NCBI RefSeq assembly: GCF_017115165.1
Contig: NZ_JABXKF010000052.1
Coordinates: 1 to 63,731 of the forward strand
Direction: 5' to 3'
DNA: 63,731 nt
Source: Nostoc sp. LPT
GTDB lineage: Bacteria; Cyanobacteriota; Cyanobacteriia; Cyanobacteriales; Nostocaceae
Shown: positions 24,971 to 34,229 of the stretch, in pieces
Position numbering within the stretch: position 1 is the stretch's first letter
Layout of the letters: each line of letters opens with the position of its first letter
Notes under the pieces: model-generated
Databases searched by the model: none
What the model was told of the DNA's origin: nothing
What the model saw: the letters and a program-made list of their open reading frames with translations, nothing else
Made by a program: the position numbers and the translations under genes

Positions 24971-26620
24971 TTAGTGACACAATTGTGCTTTCAGATGGTC
25001 TGCCAATCGAATTGCTAAGGCAACAATGGTGAGTGTAGGATTAGCATAGCCTCCTGTAGGGAAAACAGAGCTACCTGCCATGAATAAATTAGAGATGCCG
25101 TGAACTTGACAATTTGCATCTACTACTCCTTGTTTGGGGTCGTGATGCATACGCGTTGTTCCCATATTGTGATGGGTACTCAGCGAAGCAACCGGACGAT
25201 CTCCATCCAATTCAATCTGCAACTCACCCAGTCCGGCACTAGCAAACTCTTCTGCAAATACTAGCTGCGATCGCTTCACACTGCAAATATCTATTTCGCT
25301 CCAACGATTAGTTAATTTTGCTTGCGGACAGCCAAGCTTATCTAGTTGATTAGTGAGTGTTACCCGATTATTTGGATTTGGGGTTTGTTCAGTTTGGCTG
25401 AGAACTTCAAACTTTGTATATTTCTGTTCATTATTTTTATGGTAAGACCATCCTCCATGACTCAAATCAGGGAATAGATATTCTTTTTTGACATTATATT
25501 TATACCAATCAGCTACTAAATCATCAATATTCGTAATGACATTTTGCAAATGCTGAAAAATATTTTTAGGTAACTGTCTTTGTCGAACTGAAGAGAACAA
25601 AATTTTTGCAGAAGCCTTTGCTGCCGATTTAAACCTTTCATCTCTGGGATATAACAACGCAGTCATATTTAGTAATTTATCGCGGCGCATCACTTGTTCT
25701 GTAAGGGCAAATTTTCCCATCACGGTGACATTATTCACGCGGCGTAAATCATACAAAGCCATTGAATTAAATATTTTGCGATTTTGCGGAACAAGCATAC
25801 CACAACGGATAAAAGGATGATCCATAAAAAACCTACCCACTAAATCATGTTGATTGCCTAATCCATTCTTTTGAATCCGGTTTGATAGTAATAATAAACG
25901 TGCGTTTTCAATCCCACCTGCGGCTAAAATAAATACTTTTGCCGCAACCCAAAATTTATTACCAGATAAACAAGCAACTTGCATACGTTTCACTGTTTGG
26001 GCTGTTTCCTCTGCCTCAATTTCTACCACATTGGCGTTGAGGAATGTAGTTATATTAGGAGATTGATTAATTTGATGGCGATATTCATTGGTGAAAATAT
26101 CGCGTGGGCCAAACTGAAACATACTGGTAGTAACTCGGTCACTGGTGAAATGTGTCCGAGGAGATTGAGCATTTTCCCAAACCTCTGCTTCATAAGCAAA
26201 AGAACTGAGTTTACAAACTGCTTGAGCGCGCTGATAAAATGGATTGAGGTGAGATTTACTAAAAGGCCAGCCACTGTAGGGCACCCAATCTCGTTTTTCA
26301 AAATCTATTTCGTCTAACGGCACGTGCCTCAGACCAAGTTGATTTTTATTAATTTCAATATTCCAGACATTAGCTAGTCCACCAAATTGACGATGACGCA
26401 TATCTTGCAATGGTGGAAAGGGATCTCCAACAGTTTCGCCTTGACCAAGAGATGCAGTTTCTTGATTAAATTCCAAATCACCACTTTCTAGTAAGCACAC
26501 TCGAAAGTCTTGCTCAATTAATTCTCGTGCGAGTGTAATTCCTGCTGGGCCAGCACCAACTATACAAACTTCAGTATTGATAACTTCATCTATTGGCAAT
26601 TTGCGGCTATCAATCAACAT
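24971..26620 (-). CDS. GMC family oxidoreductase
   Basis: A 549-residue flavoenzyme. EVCIVGAGPAGITLARELIEQ (from about residue 17) binds FAD; HNMGTTRMHHDPKQG and the C-terminal FPTGGYANPTLTIVALAIRLADH are the GMC C-terminal signatures with the catalytic His region. Members oxidise alcohol groups of sugars, sterols or other compounds. It is the last gene of the minus-strand polysaccharide block, 150 bp after a glycosyltransferase, so oxidation of a sugar or of the glycan is the natural guess. A strong terminator follows. Confidence 0.88.
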   Translation of the reverse strand: MLIDSRKLPIDEVINTEVCIVGAGPAGITLARELIEQDFRVCLLESGDLEFNQETASLGQGETVGDPFPPLQDMRHRQFGGLANVWNIEINKNQLGLRHVPLDEIDFEKRDWVPYSGWPFSKSHLNPFYQRAQAVCKLSSFAYEAEVWENAQSPRTHFTSDRVTTSMFQFGPRDIFTNEYRHQINQSPNITTFLNANVVEIEAEETAQTVKRMQVACLSGNKFWVAAKVFILAAGGIENARLLLLSNRIQKNGLGNQHDLVGRFFMDHPFIRCGMLVPQNRKIFNSMALYDLRRVNNVTVMGKFALTEQVMRRDKLLNMTALLYPRDERFKSAAKASAKILFSSVRQRQLPKNIFQHLQNVITNIDDLVADWYKYNVKKEYLFPDLSHGGWSYHKNNEQKYTKFEVLSQTEQTPNPNNRVTLTNQLDKLGCPQAKLTNRWSEIDICSVKRSQLVFAEEFASAGLGELQIELDGDRPVASLSTHHNMGTTRMHHDPKQGVVDANCQVHGISNLFMAGSSVFPTGGYANPTLTIVALAIRLADHLKAQLCH

Positions 26621-26714
26621 TAATTTGTTCCTTTTGCATAAATATTTGTTGTCTCACGCAGACGCACAGAGAGTTTTATAATGATTTATCGTATTAATTA
26701 CGAGGCGTAAATAT

Positions 26715-26772
26715 TTTTGTAGTAAGGACTTTATTCTGAAAACATTTAAGCACTAAAGTACTTACTACAAAC
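26715..26772. repeat. Palindromic repeat TTTGTAGTAAG...CTTACTACAAA, copy 1
   Basis: Ends TTTGTAGTAAG and CTTACTACAAA enclose sequence with AAGCACTAAAGTACTT and GGACTTTA. It lies between the GMC and glycosyltransferase genes and is related to copy 2 at 29440-29496. Confidence 0.7.
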
Positions 26773-26775
26773 CTA

Positions 26776-27909
26776 TCAAAACTTTTGTGATAGAGGACTA
26801 GGCATTGCAGAACGAATTGCATTAATAAAATTTTGGGCATAATTCTGCGTTGAAAAATCGAGGGCGCGTTGTCTGGCAGCTACTCCGGCACTCTGGGCAA
26901 ATTCTTGTTCGTCAAGATAGCGGAGAATTGCGATCGCTAATTTATCCGCATCGCCGTAAGGTGTTAATAGTCCATTCATGCCATCGGTAATAATCTCTGT
27001 CGGACCGCCTGCACTGCCAGCAATTACAGGTTTACCCAGTGCCATTGCCTCAATAATCACAATCCCAAACGGCTCTTTATCTGATGCATGAACGAATACA
27101 TCCATCGTCTGCACCCACTCCGGGATATTACGCTGTAGTCCAGCCATAATTACTTGGTCTTTTAAGCCTAAAACGGTGATTTCGGCTTTTAAGAAGTCCT
27201 CATAATCCGGTTCCAAATCGTGCTTACCGCCAACCACCACACAATGGGCATCGGGATACTTCTGTAAAATTTTGGGCATCGCTTGCACCAATACGTGCAT
27301 TCCCTTCCATCGTTGCAATCGTCCCACAATTCCAATCAACGGCCCGTGTAAAGGTAAGCCTAATTTTCGCCGTGCTTCTTCTGGAGTTGGTAAAGCATTA
27401 GGCTCAAATCGGTCTAATGCAACACCAGGATAAACTAAAGGTGTTGGTCTGTGGGGCCAAATCTCTGCTTGTGCTTGCTTGCCATCTTGCGAGAGGGTGA
27501 TAATTGCCCGCGCTGGGATGAAAGTTGCAATTCGTACCAACCAAGTTTTATCACTAGGTACTTCTAGTTGATACCACACAGCAGGCAAGCCCGCCAACAT
27601 TGCCGCCAAACCTCCAGATATATGCGTGATCCACATCCAATTGACAATTATATCTGCACGTTCGCGGCGAGCGATCGCAGCTATCCGCAAAACAGCGCCA
27701 ATAAAACGGTGGATTTGGCGTAAACGTCCACTTTCTACAACTCGCGCATCAATACCCAGAGACTTTACTTGTTCGACCATCGGGCCGTCTTGTAAAAATA
27801 TCACCAGCCACTCAACACCAGCATTACGTCCTTGCTGCACCAAATCCCAAAGCATCATTTCACCACCGCCTCGTTGCTCGGCTAGTGGCATGACAATAAT
27901 TACTTTCAT
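26776..27909 (-). CDS. Glycosyltransferase family 4
   Basis: A 377-residue GT-B enzyme. The N-terminal domain starts IVMPLAEQRGGGEMMLWDLVQQG. In the C-terminal domain GIVGRLQRWKGMHVLVQAMPKI binds the nucleotide sugar, and EPFGIVIIEAMALGKPVIAGSAGG is the E-x7-E motif of GT4. It should add one sugar to a lipid-linked glycan at the cytoplasmic face of the membrane. It lies between the O-antigen-ligase-like gene (33 bp upstream) and the GMC gene on the same strand. Donor and acceptor cannot be told. Confidence 0.9.
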   Translation of the reverse strand: MKVIIVMPLAEQRGGGEMMLWDLVQQGRNAGVEWLVIFLQDGPMVEQVKSLGIDARVVESGRLRQIHRFIGAVLRIAAIARRERADIIVNWMWITHISGGLAAMLAGLPAVWYQLEVPSDKTWLVRIATFIPARAIITLSQDGKQAQAEIWPHRPTPLVYPGVALDRFEPNALPTPEEARRKLGLPLHGPLIGIVGRLQRWKGMHVLVQAMPKILQKYPDAHCVVVGGKHDLEPDYEDFLKAEITVLGLKDQVIMAGLQRNIPEWVQTMDVFVHASDKEPFGIVIIEAMALGKPVIAGSAGGPTEIITDGMNGLLTPYGDADKLAIAILRYLDEQEFAQSAGVAARQRALDFSTQNYAQNFINAIRSAMPSPLSQKF

Positions 27910-27941
27910 AATCTATATCAGTCCTATTTAAGTTGTAATAT

Positions 27942-29411
27942 TTATGAGATCCTCGATTTCTTAGAGAAGTTGGGAATATTGGAAAGCATCTGAGGATTGC
28001 TATAGTACTTATGTCCTGCCATAGCCATAGCTAAAAATCCCCAAAGAATCATCCCTGACACACTCAACATACCGCTACCGATAACTAACTGTGAAGCAGA
28101 ACTGATCCCAATAGCGCGGGCAGCACTGACAAAACTATCGAAACGACCTTCACCATAGCTGCTAATACTAATAATTAAGAAGATTAATCCACCCATATAA
28201 AATATGCCTCCAAACCACCCAAGGGTGAAAAACATATCTAAAATGCCACTATCAATTACCACTACTTCAATTTGACCAGTTTTTTCGTTGACCTTCCAAA
28301 TATTTCCTAAACCGTTACCTAGACCATTAGAAAGGGCTAAACCAAGATTTCTGTCGTAAGTTCCCGATCTATCTTTAAAGCTGCCATCTTCTTGAATATT
28401 AGAAAAAGTTTCAAAACGTGCTGCTACCACCCCAGCAATTGGTTCGATAGTTGTCAATGGCACAACACAAATAGCCATGACCACAATTATGGTAATTAAG
28501 CGCATTTGAATTCTGGCTCTGACTGAACCCATAATCATAATTATTCCAAATAACCACCCTCCCCAATTAGTACGTGCTTGTGTTAATAGAAAAGATAAGT
28601 AACCAACAGCTGAAGCCGGAAAAATTAAGTTTCCTGAACCGGTAAATAACAACAGTAACCCAGCCTGCATAACAGAACCAAAGGGGCCGACTGAGTGTAA
28701 TGTACTCCAGACGCGCATCCCGAAAGGTACAGGGTTTCCAGAACTCATGAATAATTTTGATTGTATGAGCCAGTACCTATCCCACTCAGGAGCTACCACA
28801 AATTGATATACGCCATAAGTTCCTAAAATCAACACACACCAGAGAAATGTTCGCTGAATGTTCTGGCGATAGCTGGGATAATCTCGCCAGTTGATAAATA
28901 AGTGAAAAGCAAAAATAACCGGACTGAGCCAATCCATCAATCCGCGTGCTACAGGGATAGGTGGGTTGTAAATTAGACCGATGAGAAAGCCATAGAACAC
29001 TCCGATAAAAGCCAAAACAAACGGCAAACCCCCTTGGCGAGAAGCGCGGGGAAAGTGTCGCAAGAATGTTGCTATCGTAATAAACACCACTAAGTAGGGT
29101 GCTATGAGCATCTGACGGCTAGCATCCCACCCTACCCGATAATCAACTAAGCGAGTAGCTAAGGGTGTGAGAAACCAAATCCACCAGGTAAAGCCAATAT
29201 AGAGAATGGGATGCCGCAAGTATAAAAATAAGGCTACTACTAAAGCTGTGGCCGGGTAAATTAGGCGCAATGCAGCAGTAACACCACCAAAATAGCAAAC
29301 TACAGTTAGTAATATAAAGCCTGCGATCGCCATCCAACCCTGTAGCGATCGCTCTTCAGGAGAATAGTTTTCTTGTAAAAAACTATTGAAAAGTATCTGT
29401 CTAGAATTCAT
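27942..29411 (-). CDS. O-antigen ligase/polymerase-like membrane protein
   Basis: A 489-residue integral membrane protein with about 11-12 hydrophobic segments and the long periplasmic loop (roughly residues 200-240 and 335-390) seen in the Wzy/WaaL O-antigen ligase group. Within the HEP-like locus it is the candidate polymerase joining glycan units after export. Its last 24 or so codons (KYYSNPQMLSNIPNF, then SKKSRIS) are encoded by a dispersed hairpin repeat that is otherwise intergenic (compare 9384-9450), so the native C-terminus was probably replaced or extended. The next gene starts 33 bp downstream. Confidence 0.82.
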   Translation of the reverse strand: MNSRQILFNSFLQENYSPEERSLQGWMAIAGFILLTVVCYFGGVTAALRLIYPATALVVALFLYLRHPILYIGFTWWIWFLTPLATRLVDYRVGWDASRQMLIAPYLVVFITIATFLRHFPRASRQGGLPFVLAFIGVFYGFLIGLIYNPPIPVARGLMDWLSPVIFAFHLFINWRDYPSYRQNIQRTFLWCVLILGTYGVYQFVVAPEWDRYWLIQSKLFMSSGNPVPFGMRVWSTLHSVGPFGSVMQAGLLLLFTGSGNLIFPASAVGYLSFLLTQARTNWGGWLFGIIMIMGSVRARIQMRLITIIVVMAICVVPLTTIEPIAGVVAARFETFSNIQEDGSFKDRSGTYDRNLGLALSNGLGNGLGNIWKVNEKTGQIEVVVIDSGILDMFFTLGWFGGIFYMGGLIFLIISISSYGEGRFDSFVSAARAIGISSASQLVIGSGMLSVSGMILWGFLAMAMAGHKYYSNPQMLSNIPNFSKKSRIS

Positions 29412-29439
29412 TCAATTTTAGATTTTGGATTTACCAAAG

Positions 29440-29496
29440 GTTTGTAGTAAGCACTTTAGTGCTTAGAAAATAAGGACTTTAGTCCTTACTACAAAC
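29440..29496. repeat. Palindromic repeat TTTGTAGTAAG...CTTACTACAAA, copy 2
   Basis: Two nested palindromes, AAGCACTTTAGTGCTT and AAGGACTTTAGTCCTT, lie between outer GTTTGTAGTAAG and CTTACTACAAAC ends. The layout is that of copy 1 at 26715-26772. Confidence 0.75.
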
Positions 29497-29558
29497 TTGT
29501 TTACCCATCAATTTCAACTTGACAGACCACTATAGCTAAGAGGAAATTGAATTCATTT

Positions 29559-30524
29559 TTAATTACGAATTACGTAGCTTGCTTCTCGCCTTTGGCGAGT
29601 ATTACGAATTACAAATTGTTTATATCCCTGCCAACGTCCCCGCCAGGATGCTAATAATTTTTTCCCCGCCACCTGCCCTTGGGTAGGTAAAAATCTCAAC
29701 CATTGTACTAAGCCCAAACTATCGCATGTACCCACGAATACTGCCCAGAACAAAAATGCAATCCGGCGGATAAATGGTAAATGCTCTAGTAAAACTAAGG
29801 TTTCATTATGGACTAAATTAATAAAGGCAATTTCATTAAAGTTATTTCGCTGATCTTCGTCAAAACGTTGTGCTGGATAATGATCCACAGCAACGTGAGG
29901 ATCGTAAATTATCTTCCAACCAGCCCGCTTTAATGCCAGGGTGAATGCCATTTCAAAGTGTACTTGCGCTCCAGTACCGCGCATCCGCTCGTCAAAGCGT
30001 AGTTGTCCGATTGCTTGGGTACGAAAACTCATGTTCACGCCCTTGAGAATATCGACTTCGCGGGCTTCTCCCACTCCCAGGTGATGGTTGCCAATGACTC
30101 GCCCAAACCATTGTAACTGTCCCACTACTAGGCGGGATTCGTCTTCTAATTTGCTGCCGTGGTATATCCAATCACGCCCTCCCAGTCCGCCAAGGCGACT
30201 ATCGCAGGTAAAGTAAGCGACAATCCGCTCTAACCAATCGGGGTGAGGTGCGGCATCATCATCAGTAATGGAAACAATATCGCCCTCCACTGCTGCTAAT
30301 CCGGCGTTGAGAGCTGCTACTACCCCCGGTTGTGTTACTTTCACGATATGCAGTGGCAAGTTGTGCGCTGTGTATTGCGCCAGAAATTGCCAAGTTTCTG
30401 CATCCGTATCGCGGACAACTACTATCACCTGATCGACTGGTTTAGTTTGCTCCTGTAGCGCCAAAAGGCAGCGTGAGAGGTCTTGTGGACGGCGATAAGT
30501 CGGTATCAGAACGGTGTTCCGCAT
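29559..30524 (-). CDS. Glycosyltransferase family 2
   Basis: A 321-residue GT-A enzyme: VLIPTYRRPQDLSRCLLALQEQ is the nucleotide-binding start, and DIVSITDDDAAPHPDWLE carries the metal-binding Asp cluster. Acceptor-side residues include KGVNMSFRTQAI. Its first 83 bases overlap the end of the upstream GT4 gene in another frame. The last 18 codons (VIRNTRQRREASYVIRN) come from AATTACGAATTAC repeats with a CTCGCCTTTGGCGAG hairpin inserted, so the C-terminal tail is repeat-derived. It is part of the minus-strand polysaccharide block. Confidence 0.88.
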   Translation of the reverse strand: MRNTVLIPTYRRPQDLSRCLLALQEQTKPVDQVIVVVRDTDAETWQFLAQYTAHNLPLHIVKVTQPGVVAALNAGLAAVEGDIVSITDDDAAPHPDWLERIVAYFTCDSRLGGLGGRDWIYHGSKLEDESRLVVGQLQWFGRVIGNHHLGVGEAREVDILKGVNMSFRTQAIGQLRFDERMRGTGAQVHFEMAFTLALKRAGWKIIYDPHVAVDHYPAQRFDEDQRNNFNEIAFINLVHNETLVLLEHLPFIRRIAFLFWAVFVGTCDSLGLVQWLRFLPTQGQVAGKKLLASWRGRWQGYKQFVIRNTRQRREASYVIRN

Positions 30525-31665
30525 TCTTGCTTAACTCCTCGAATAGATCCACATAAGTTTGTGCCATAGCAGTCCAGCTATGTTGTTCTGCCACAGAACG
30601 AGCAGCTTGACTCATTTGCTGCATTAGCATATCTACACTTACCAAGGACATCATCGCCACAGCTAAAGCATCGATATCATTTGAGTCGGGTAAGACAATG
30701 CCACATTCTGGTGTCACCAACTCTGCACCCCCCGTAGCTGTGGCAGTAATTACTGGTAGTCCTGAAGAAAGTGCTTCTAACAATACGAGGCTACAAGCTT
30801 CATATCGGGAAGGAAAAATAAATAAATCTACTGACCGCATAATTTCGGGGATATCACGGCGAAATCCGACAAAATGCACGCGTTCACTTAACCCCAAAGA
30901 AGCCGCTAGTTGTGGGAAGGGACTACCTTCGATATGACCTACCACCGCCAAATGTAAATCGGGAACTTTCACCAAGGCGTGTAGTACTGTATCTAAATTC
31001 TTTCTGGGTGTGCGGATGTCTCCAGCAAACAAGGCTAGGGTGACATTCTGCGGTAAACCTAATTTTTGGCGATGCCTATGGCGGGCTACGCCTACGCTTT
31101 GGCCAGGGGTAAACTCTTCTAAGTCAACGCCATTAACAATTACCCGAATCCGAGAACGCGGTACACCAATGTTGACTAATTCTTGGGCTACCTTTTCCGA
31201 TACAGCCACAACAACCTGTGCCTTCTGGAAAGCCTGTTTTTCCCAACGGGCATTAAACGCCGTAAATAGCCACTGGTAAAAACCATATAAATCGCGACGG
31301 TTGCGAGAAATATGAACAGGTGATCGCAACCATGAACTATGGACAAAATGTACAGCATTCACATCAGCCGTAGCCAGATTAATTGCTCCATTGACTTTAA
31401 CTAAATCAATGTCAGAGCGATGTTTACGTAACCAATCTGCACTTTTTTGGGCAAATATGAAATTACGTACAAATTCTGTAGGATAGTCTTTGACTGGAAT
31501 TTTAATCCAATTAACTTGGCTATTGTCTTCTAGTTCTGGTGCGACTTCACTAGCTAATAATATCAAGTGATGACCACGACGAATTGCTTCCTTTGCAACT
31601 TCATAGTTTACCCGCCCTTGACCATCACCTTTTTTGATTTTATGAGTAACAATACAAAGTTTCAT
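30442..31665 (-). CDS. Glycosyltransferase family 4
   Basis: A 407-residue GT-B glycosyltransferase. The N-terminal domain begins KLCIVTHKIKKGDGQGRVNYE; LFAGDIRTPRKNLDTVLHAL and FPSRYEACSLVLLEALSSGLPVI are the donor-site motifs (E-x7-E present). Between EEFTPGQ and RQKLGLP, where relatives have a short loop, eight to ten extra residues (SVGVARHRH) are encoded by a dispersed repeat. The C-terminal tail after about residue 375 overlaps the start of the next gene by 83 bp. It acts in the HEP-like glycan assembly; linkage is unknown. Confidence 0.88.
   Translation of the reverse strand: MKLCIVTHKIKKGDGQGRVNYEVAKEAIRRGHHLILLASEVAPELEDNSQVNWIKIPVKDYPTEFVRNFIFAQKSADWLRKHRSDIDLVKVNGAINLATADVNAVHFVHSSWLRSPVHISRNRRDLYGFYQWLFTAFNARWEKQAFQKAQVVVAVSEKVAQELVNIGVPRSRIRVIVNGVDLEEFTPGQSVGVARHRHRQKLGLPQNVTLALFAGDIRTPRKNLDTVLHALVKVPDLHLAVVGHIEGSPFPQLAASLGLSERVHFVGFRRDIPEIMRSVDLFIFPSRYEACSLVLLEALSSGLPVITATATGGAELVTPECGIVLPDSNDIDALAVAMMSLVSVDMLMQQMSQAARSVAEQHSWTAMAQTYVDLFEELSKNAEHRSDTDLSPSTRPLTLPFGATGAN
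31069..31097. repeat. Short dispersed repeat, copy 3, inside a glycosyltransferase gene
   Basis: GCGATGCCTATGGCGGGCT then ACGCCTACGC matches the copies at 3539, 6285, 59752 and 60066. It is read in frame by the minus-strand GT4 gene as GVARHRHR. Confidence 0.8.
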
Positions 31666-31823
31666 ACACTAATTCCTTAGGATAAAAAGCTTCACGCAGA
31701 GGCAGAGGTGCAGAAAAAGAATTTAAAAATAATCTTCTTTTCTTACCTTTGCGTTAGCCTACGGCAAGGCACTCTGCATCTACGTTTAACAAATAAATTC
31801 CCAAATTTAGAGATATTGATATA

Positions 31824-32816
31824 TTATTTCGATATTCCGATTAACTTACTTGCTAAAAATCGCGGGGTAAAACTAAGACTAAGTGCTGCCATAGTTCGCA
31901 CATTAAATTTTTGTTGATTCAGGGTCTGCAAAAAATAAGGACGTGCTGCGGCTATCTGCTCGCTTCGTAACAAACCAATTCCCAAAGTAGTATTAGCTTC
32001 TAACCATTTTTGTTGGAAATGAGTTCTAAATTCCTGTAATCGAGGGTCTTCCATAAATACTTGATAACAAAACATTTCGCTTTTAGCTTTGCGAATTTTT
32101 GCTTGTACATCTCGACTACCACTGAGCATAGTATCAGTTTGCTCATGGGCACGATATCGTGTCAATCTTTCTGGACAATAGTAAGCGCCATAACCAGATA
32201 TACAGAATAGATAGGTTAAATATAAATCCCACATCCCACCAACTTCTGAGGGAATACTATACCAATCCACCAAATTATTCCGAATCACGCAAGATGCAGC
32301 AGTAGGTATACTTTTATCTACTAACCCAATTTTGGAAAAAGGTTGATGAATTCCTTTTGCTAGTTTGTCTCGCTTGTAGGCGCGTGTATTTTCTTCGGTA
32401 CCAGCATGATTAATTATGCCATTAGCATCTATAATATATTGGTCACAAAAAGCGAGAATCAAATCAGAATTTGCTTCTAGTGGTGGTACAAGCTTTGCTA
32501 AAAAGTCTTCATTCCAAATATCATCGTCATGGAGACTAGCAACATATTTACCTCGCGCCATTTTAAAGCCATACTGCTGATTAGCTAACATACCCATATT
32601 TTGCTGATGCTGCCAAAATTTGATGCGTGAATCACCAAAAGATGCGACAAGTGCTTGGGGATTTTCTGAACTACAATTATCAGAAATAATAATTTCAATA
32701 TTTTGATAAGTTTGTTTTATCGCACTTGCGATCGCTTGCTTGAGATAGTCTGGTCGATTATAGGTGGGGATAACAACGCTGACTAAAGGTTGTTGACATT
32801 CTTGATGTAATGACAT
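31824..32816 (-). CDS. Glycosyltransferase family 2
   Basis: A 330-residue GT-A enzyme with VSVVIPTYNRPDYLKQAIAS at the N-terminus, IIISDNCSSENPQAL as the uridine-binding segment and YVASLHDDDIWNEDF as the metal-binding motif. SCVIRNNLVDW and the C-terminal helical region are usual for GT2 enzymes of polysaccharide loci. It is preceded by a 64-bp gap to the GT4 gene and followed by about 160 bp with a CACGCAGAGGCAGAGG-type repeat before the next GT4. Confidence 0.88.
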   Translation of the reverse strand: MSLHQECQQPLVSVVIPTYNRPDYLKQAIASAIKQTYQNIEIIISDNCSSENPQALVASFGDSRIKFWQHQQNMGMLANQQYGFKMARGKYVASLHDDDIWNEDFLAKLVPPLEANSDLILAFCDQYIIDANGIINHAGTEENTRAYKRDKLAKGIHQPFSKIGLVDKSIPTAASCVIRNNLVDWYSIPSEVGGMWDLYLTYLFCISGYGAYYCPERLTRYRAHEQTDTMLSGSRDVQAKIRKAKSEMFCYQVFMEDPRLQEFRTHFQQKWLEANTTLGIGLLRSEQIAAARPYFLQTLNQQKFNVRTMAALSLSFTPRFLASKLIGISK

Positions 32817-32880
32817 ATTTTTCTCCCTTTATATTTTCTAAGTAAAAGATGTACTATTTGATATTTTTAGTAAATTCAGC

Positions 32881-34041
32881 TTATTTAGCTTGAGAGATAC
32901 TATATAGTTTGTTGGCTTGAGAAGGAAATTCAGCTATTGTTTTTGCATAAATTGTTCGGAGATTATTAACATGAGCAGCCATTGTAAATTCCTTCATCAA
33001 TAAAGTATGACCTTGCTCACCCATGTATCGGCTTTTTTGATAATCTCTATACAATTCATTAATAGCATCAGCCAGCTTTTGAATATTATTGCTCGGAACA
33101 AGAATACCCGTTTCTCCATCTCGTAAATGTTCTGGAATCCCTCCGACTGCACTACCAATTACAGGTCGACAACGAGAGTATGCTTCCAGAGTTACAAGAC
33201 CAGCAGGTTCAGGCCAAACACTGGGAAAGATGACTGCAAAACACTGTTGATAAAGTTTATCTAATTTATCTGAATCGCACCAACCATGCCAAGTAATTCG
33301 CTTATTTAATCCAAGTGTGCTTGCTAACTTTTCTAACCGTGGTCGTTCCCAACCTTCACCTGCAATATCAAGTTGAATTTTCGGGTCTGTATGTATTAAG
33401 GTTTTTAGTAACCATTCCAGACCTTTATCAGAAACAATTCGTCCAGCGAACAAAATTCTCTGATTTTGATGTACTTCCAAACTTAGAGGGGAAGTTGATG
33501 TTTCTGGTATAGAGATTCCACAATGTAGCGTTATAGTTTGTTCTGGGGGTACACCGTTTTGAATTAACTCTTGCCGCACATATTCGCTATTAGCAATGAA
33601 AGTAATTTTTAGCCTTTTCAAGACATTTAAAAACTGATGAGTGGTTTGAAGTTCTCTAAAAGTTCTTAAAGGTCTACGGCTACCACATTTATCTACTAAT
33701 TTACCCCAAGTACATCCTAAGTAAGAGAAGTTGCGATCGCAGATTGTTCGTTGCTCTGCTAAATACTTTGTGCCACTAGGGCAGTAAAATGAGTGATTAT
33801 GAACGCTGAAGATAGCAGGACATTCCCCTGTAAGCTGCAATAGCAAATCTGGACTGTGGATGTGCAACAGTTTGAACTGTTTTTGATCGATATTTTTAAG
33901 TGATTTTATTACGCGATCGCTAACATCAGATGGTCGATGTTCAAACAGAGAAGCTAAATAAGTTTCAACACCTCCGCTTCCACCGACACCGAAACTTGAG
34001 CATTGATAAATTAGGTCTTTGTCAAAGATTTCCTGGGACAT
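32881..34041 (-). CDS. Glycosyltransferase family 4
   Basis: A 386-residue GT-B glycosyltransferase. The N-terminus lacks the usual VxHVxxxxG start but has GVGGSGGVETYLASLFEH. ILFAGRIVSDKGLEWLLKTL and FPSVWPEPAGLVTLEAYSRCRPVIG are the donor-site motifs. A group of cysteines (CPS, CDRNFSYLGCTWGKLVDKC) at about residues 87-118 is typical for the subset that carries the HNHSFYCPSG block. It sits next to the HepA-like exporter, matching the position of a glycosyltransferase gene in the Anabaena HEP island as I remember it. Confidence 0.87.
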   Translation of the reverse strand: MSQEIFDKDLIYQCSSFGVGGSGGVETYLASLFEHRPSDVSDRVIKSLKNIDQKQFKLLHIHSPDLLLQLTGECPAIFSVHNHSFYCPSGTKYLAEQRTICDRNFSYLGCTWGKLVDKCGSRRPLRTFRELQTTHQFLNVLKRLKITFIANSEYVRQELIQNGVPPEQTITLHCGISIPETSTSPLSLEVHQNQRILFAGRIVSDKGLEWLLKTLIHTDPKIQLDIAGEGWERPRLEKLASTLGLNKRITWHGWCDSDKLDKLYQQCFAVIFPSVWPEPAGLVTLEAYSRCRPVIGSAVGGIPEHLRDGETGILVPSNNIQKLADAINELYRDYQKSRYMGEQGHTLLMKEFTMAAHVNNLRTIYAKTIAEFPSQANKLYSISQAK

Positions 34042-34229
34042 ATTTTCTATTACTTTTAAGTATATAGGACTAACTTTAATAACTTATTTATAGAGATAAT
34101 AAATGTTTAAAATCTTATTATCTTACTATTTATTTAGCGAAATTATTGATACATATTTAGTGGTTTACGGCTGTAGAGATTTACAGCCGATTAATATGTT
34201 GTAAGTACTTTGTTAATTGGATGTTGTTT

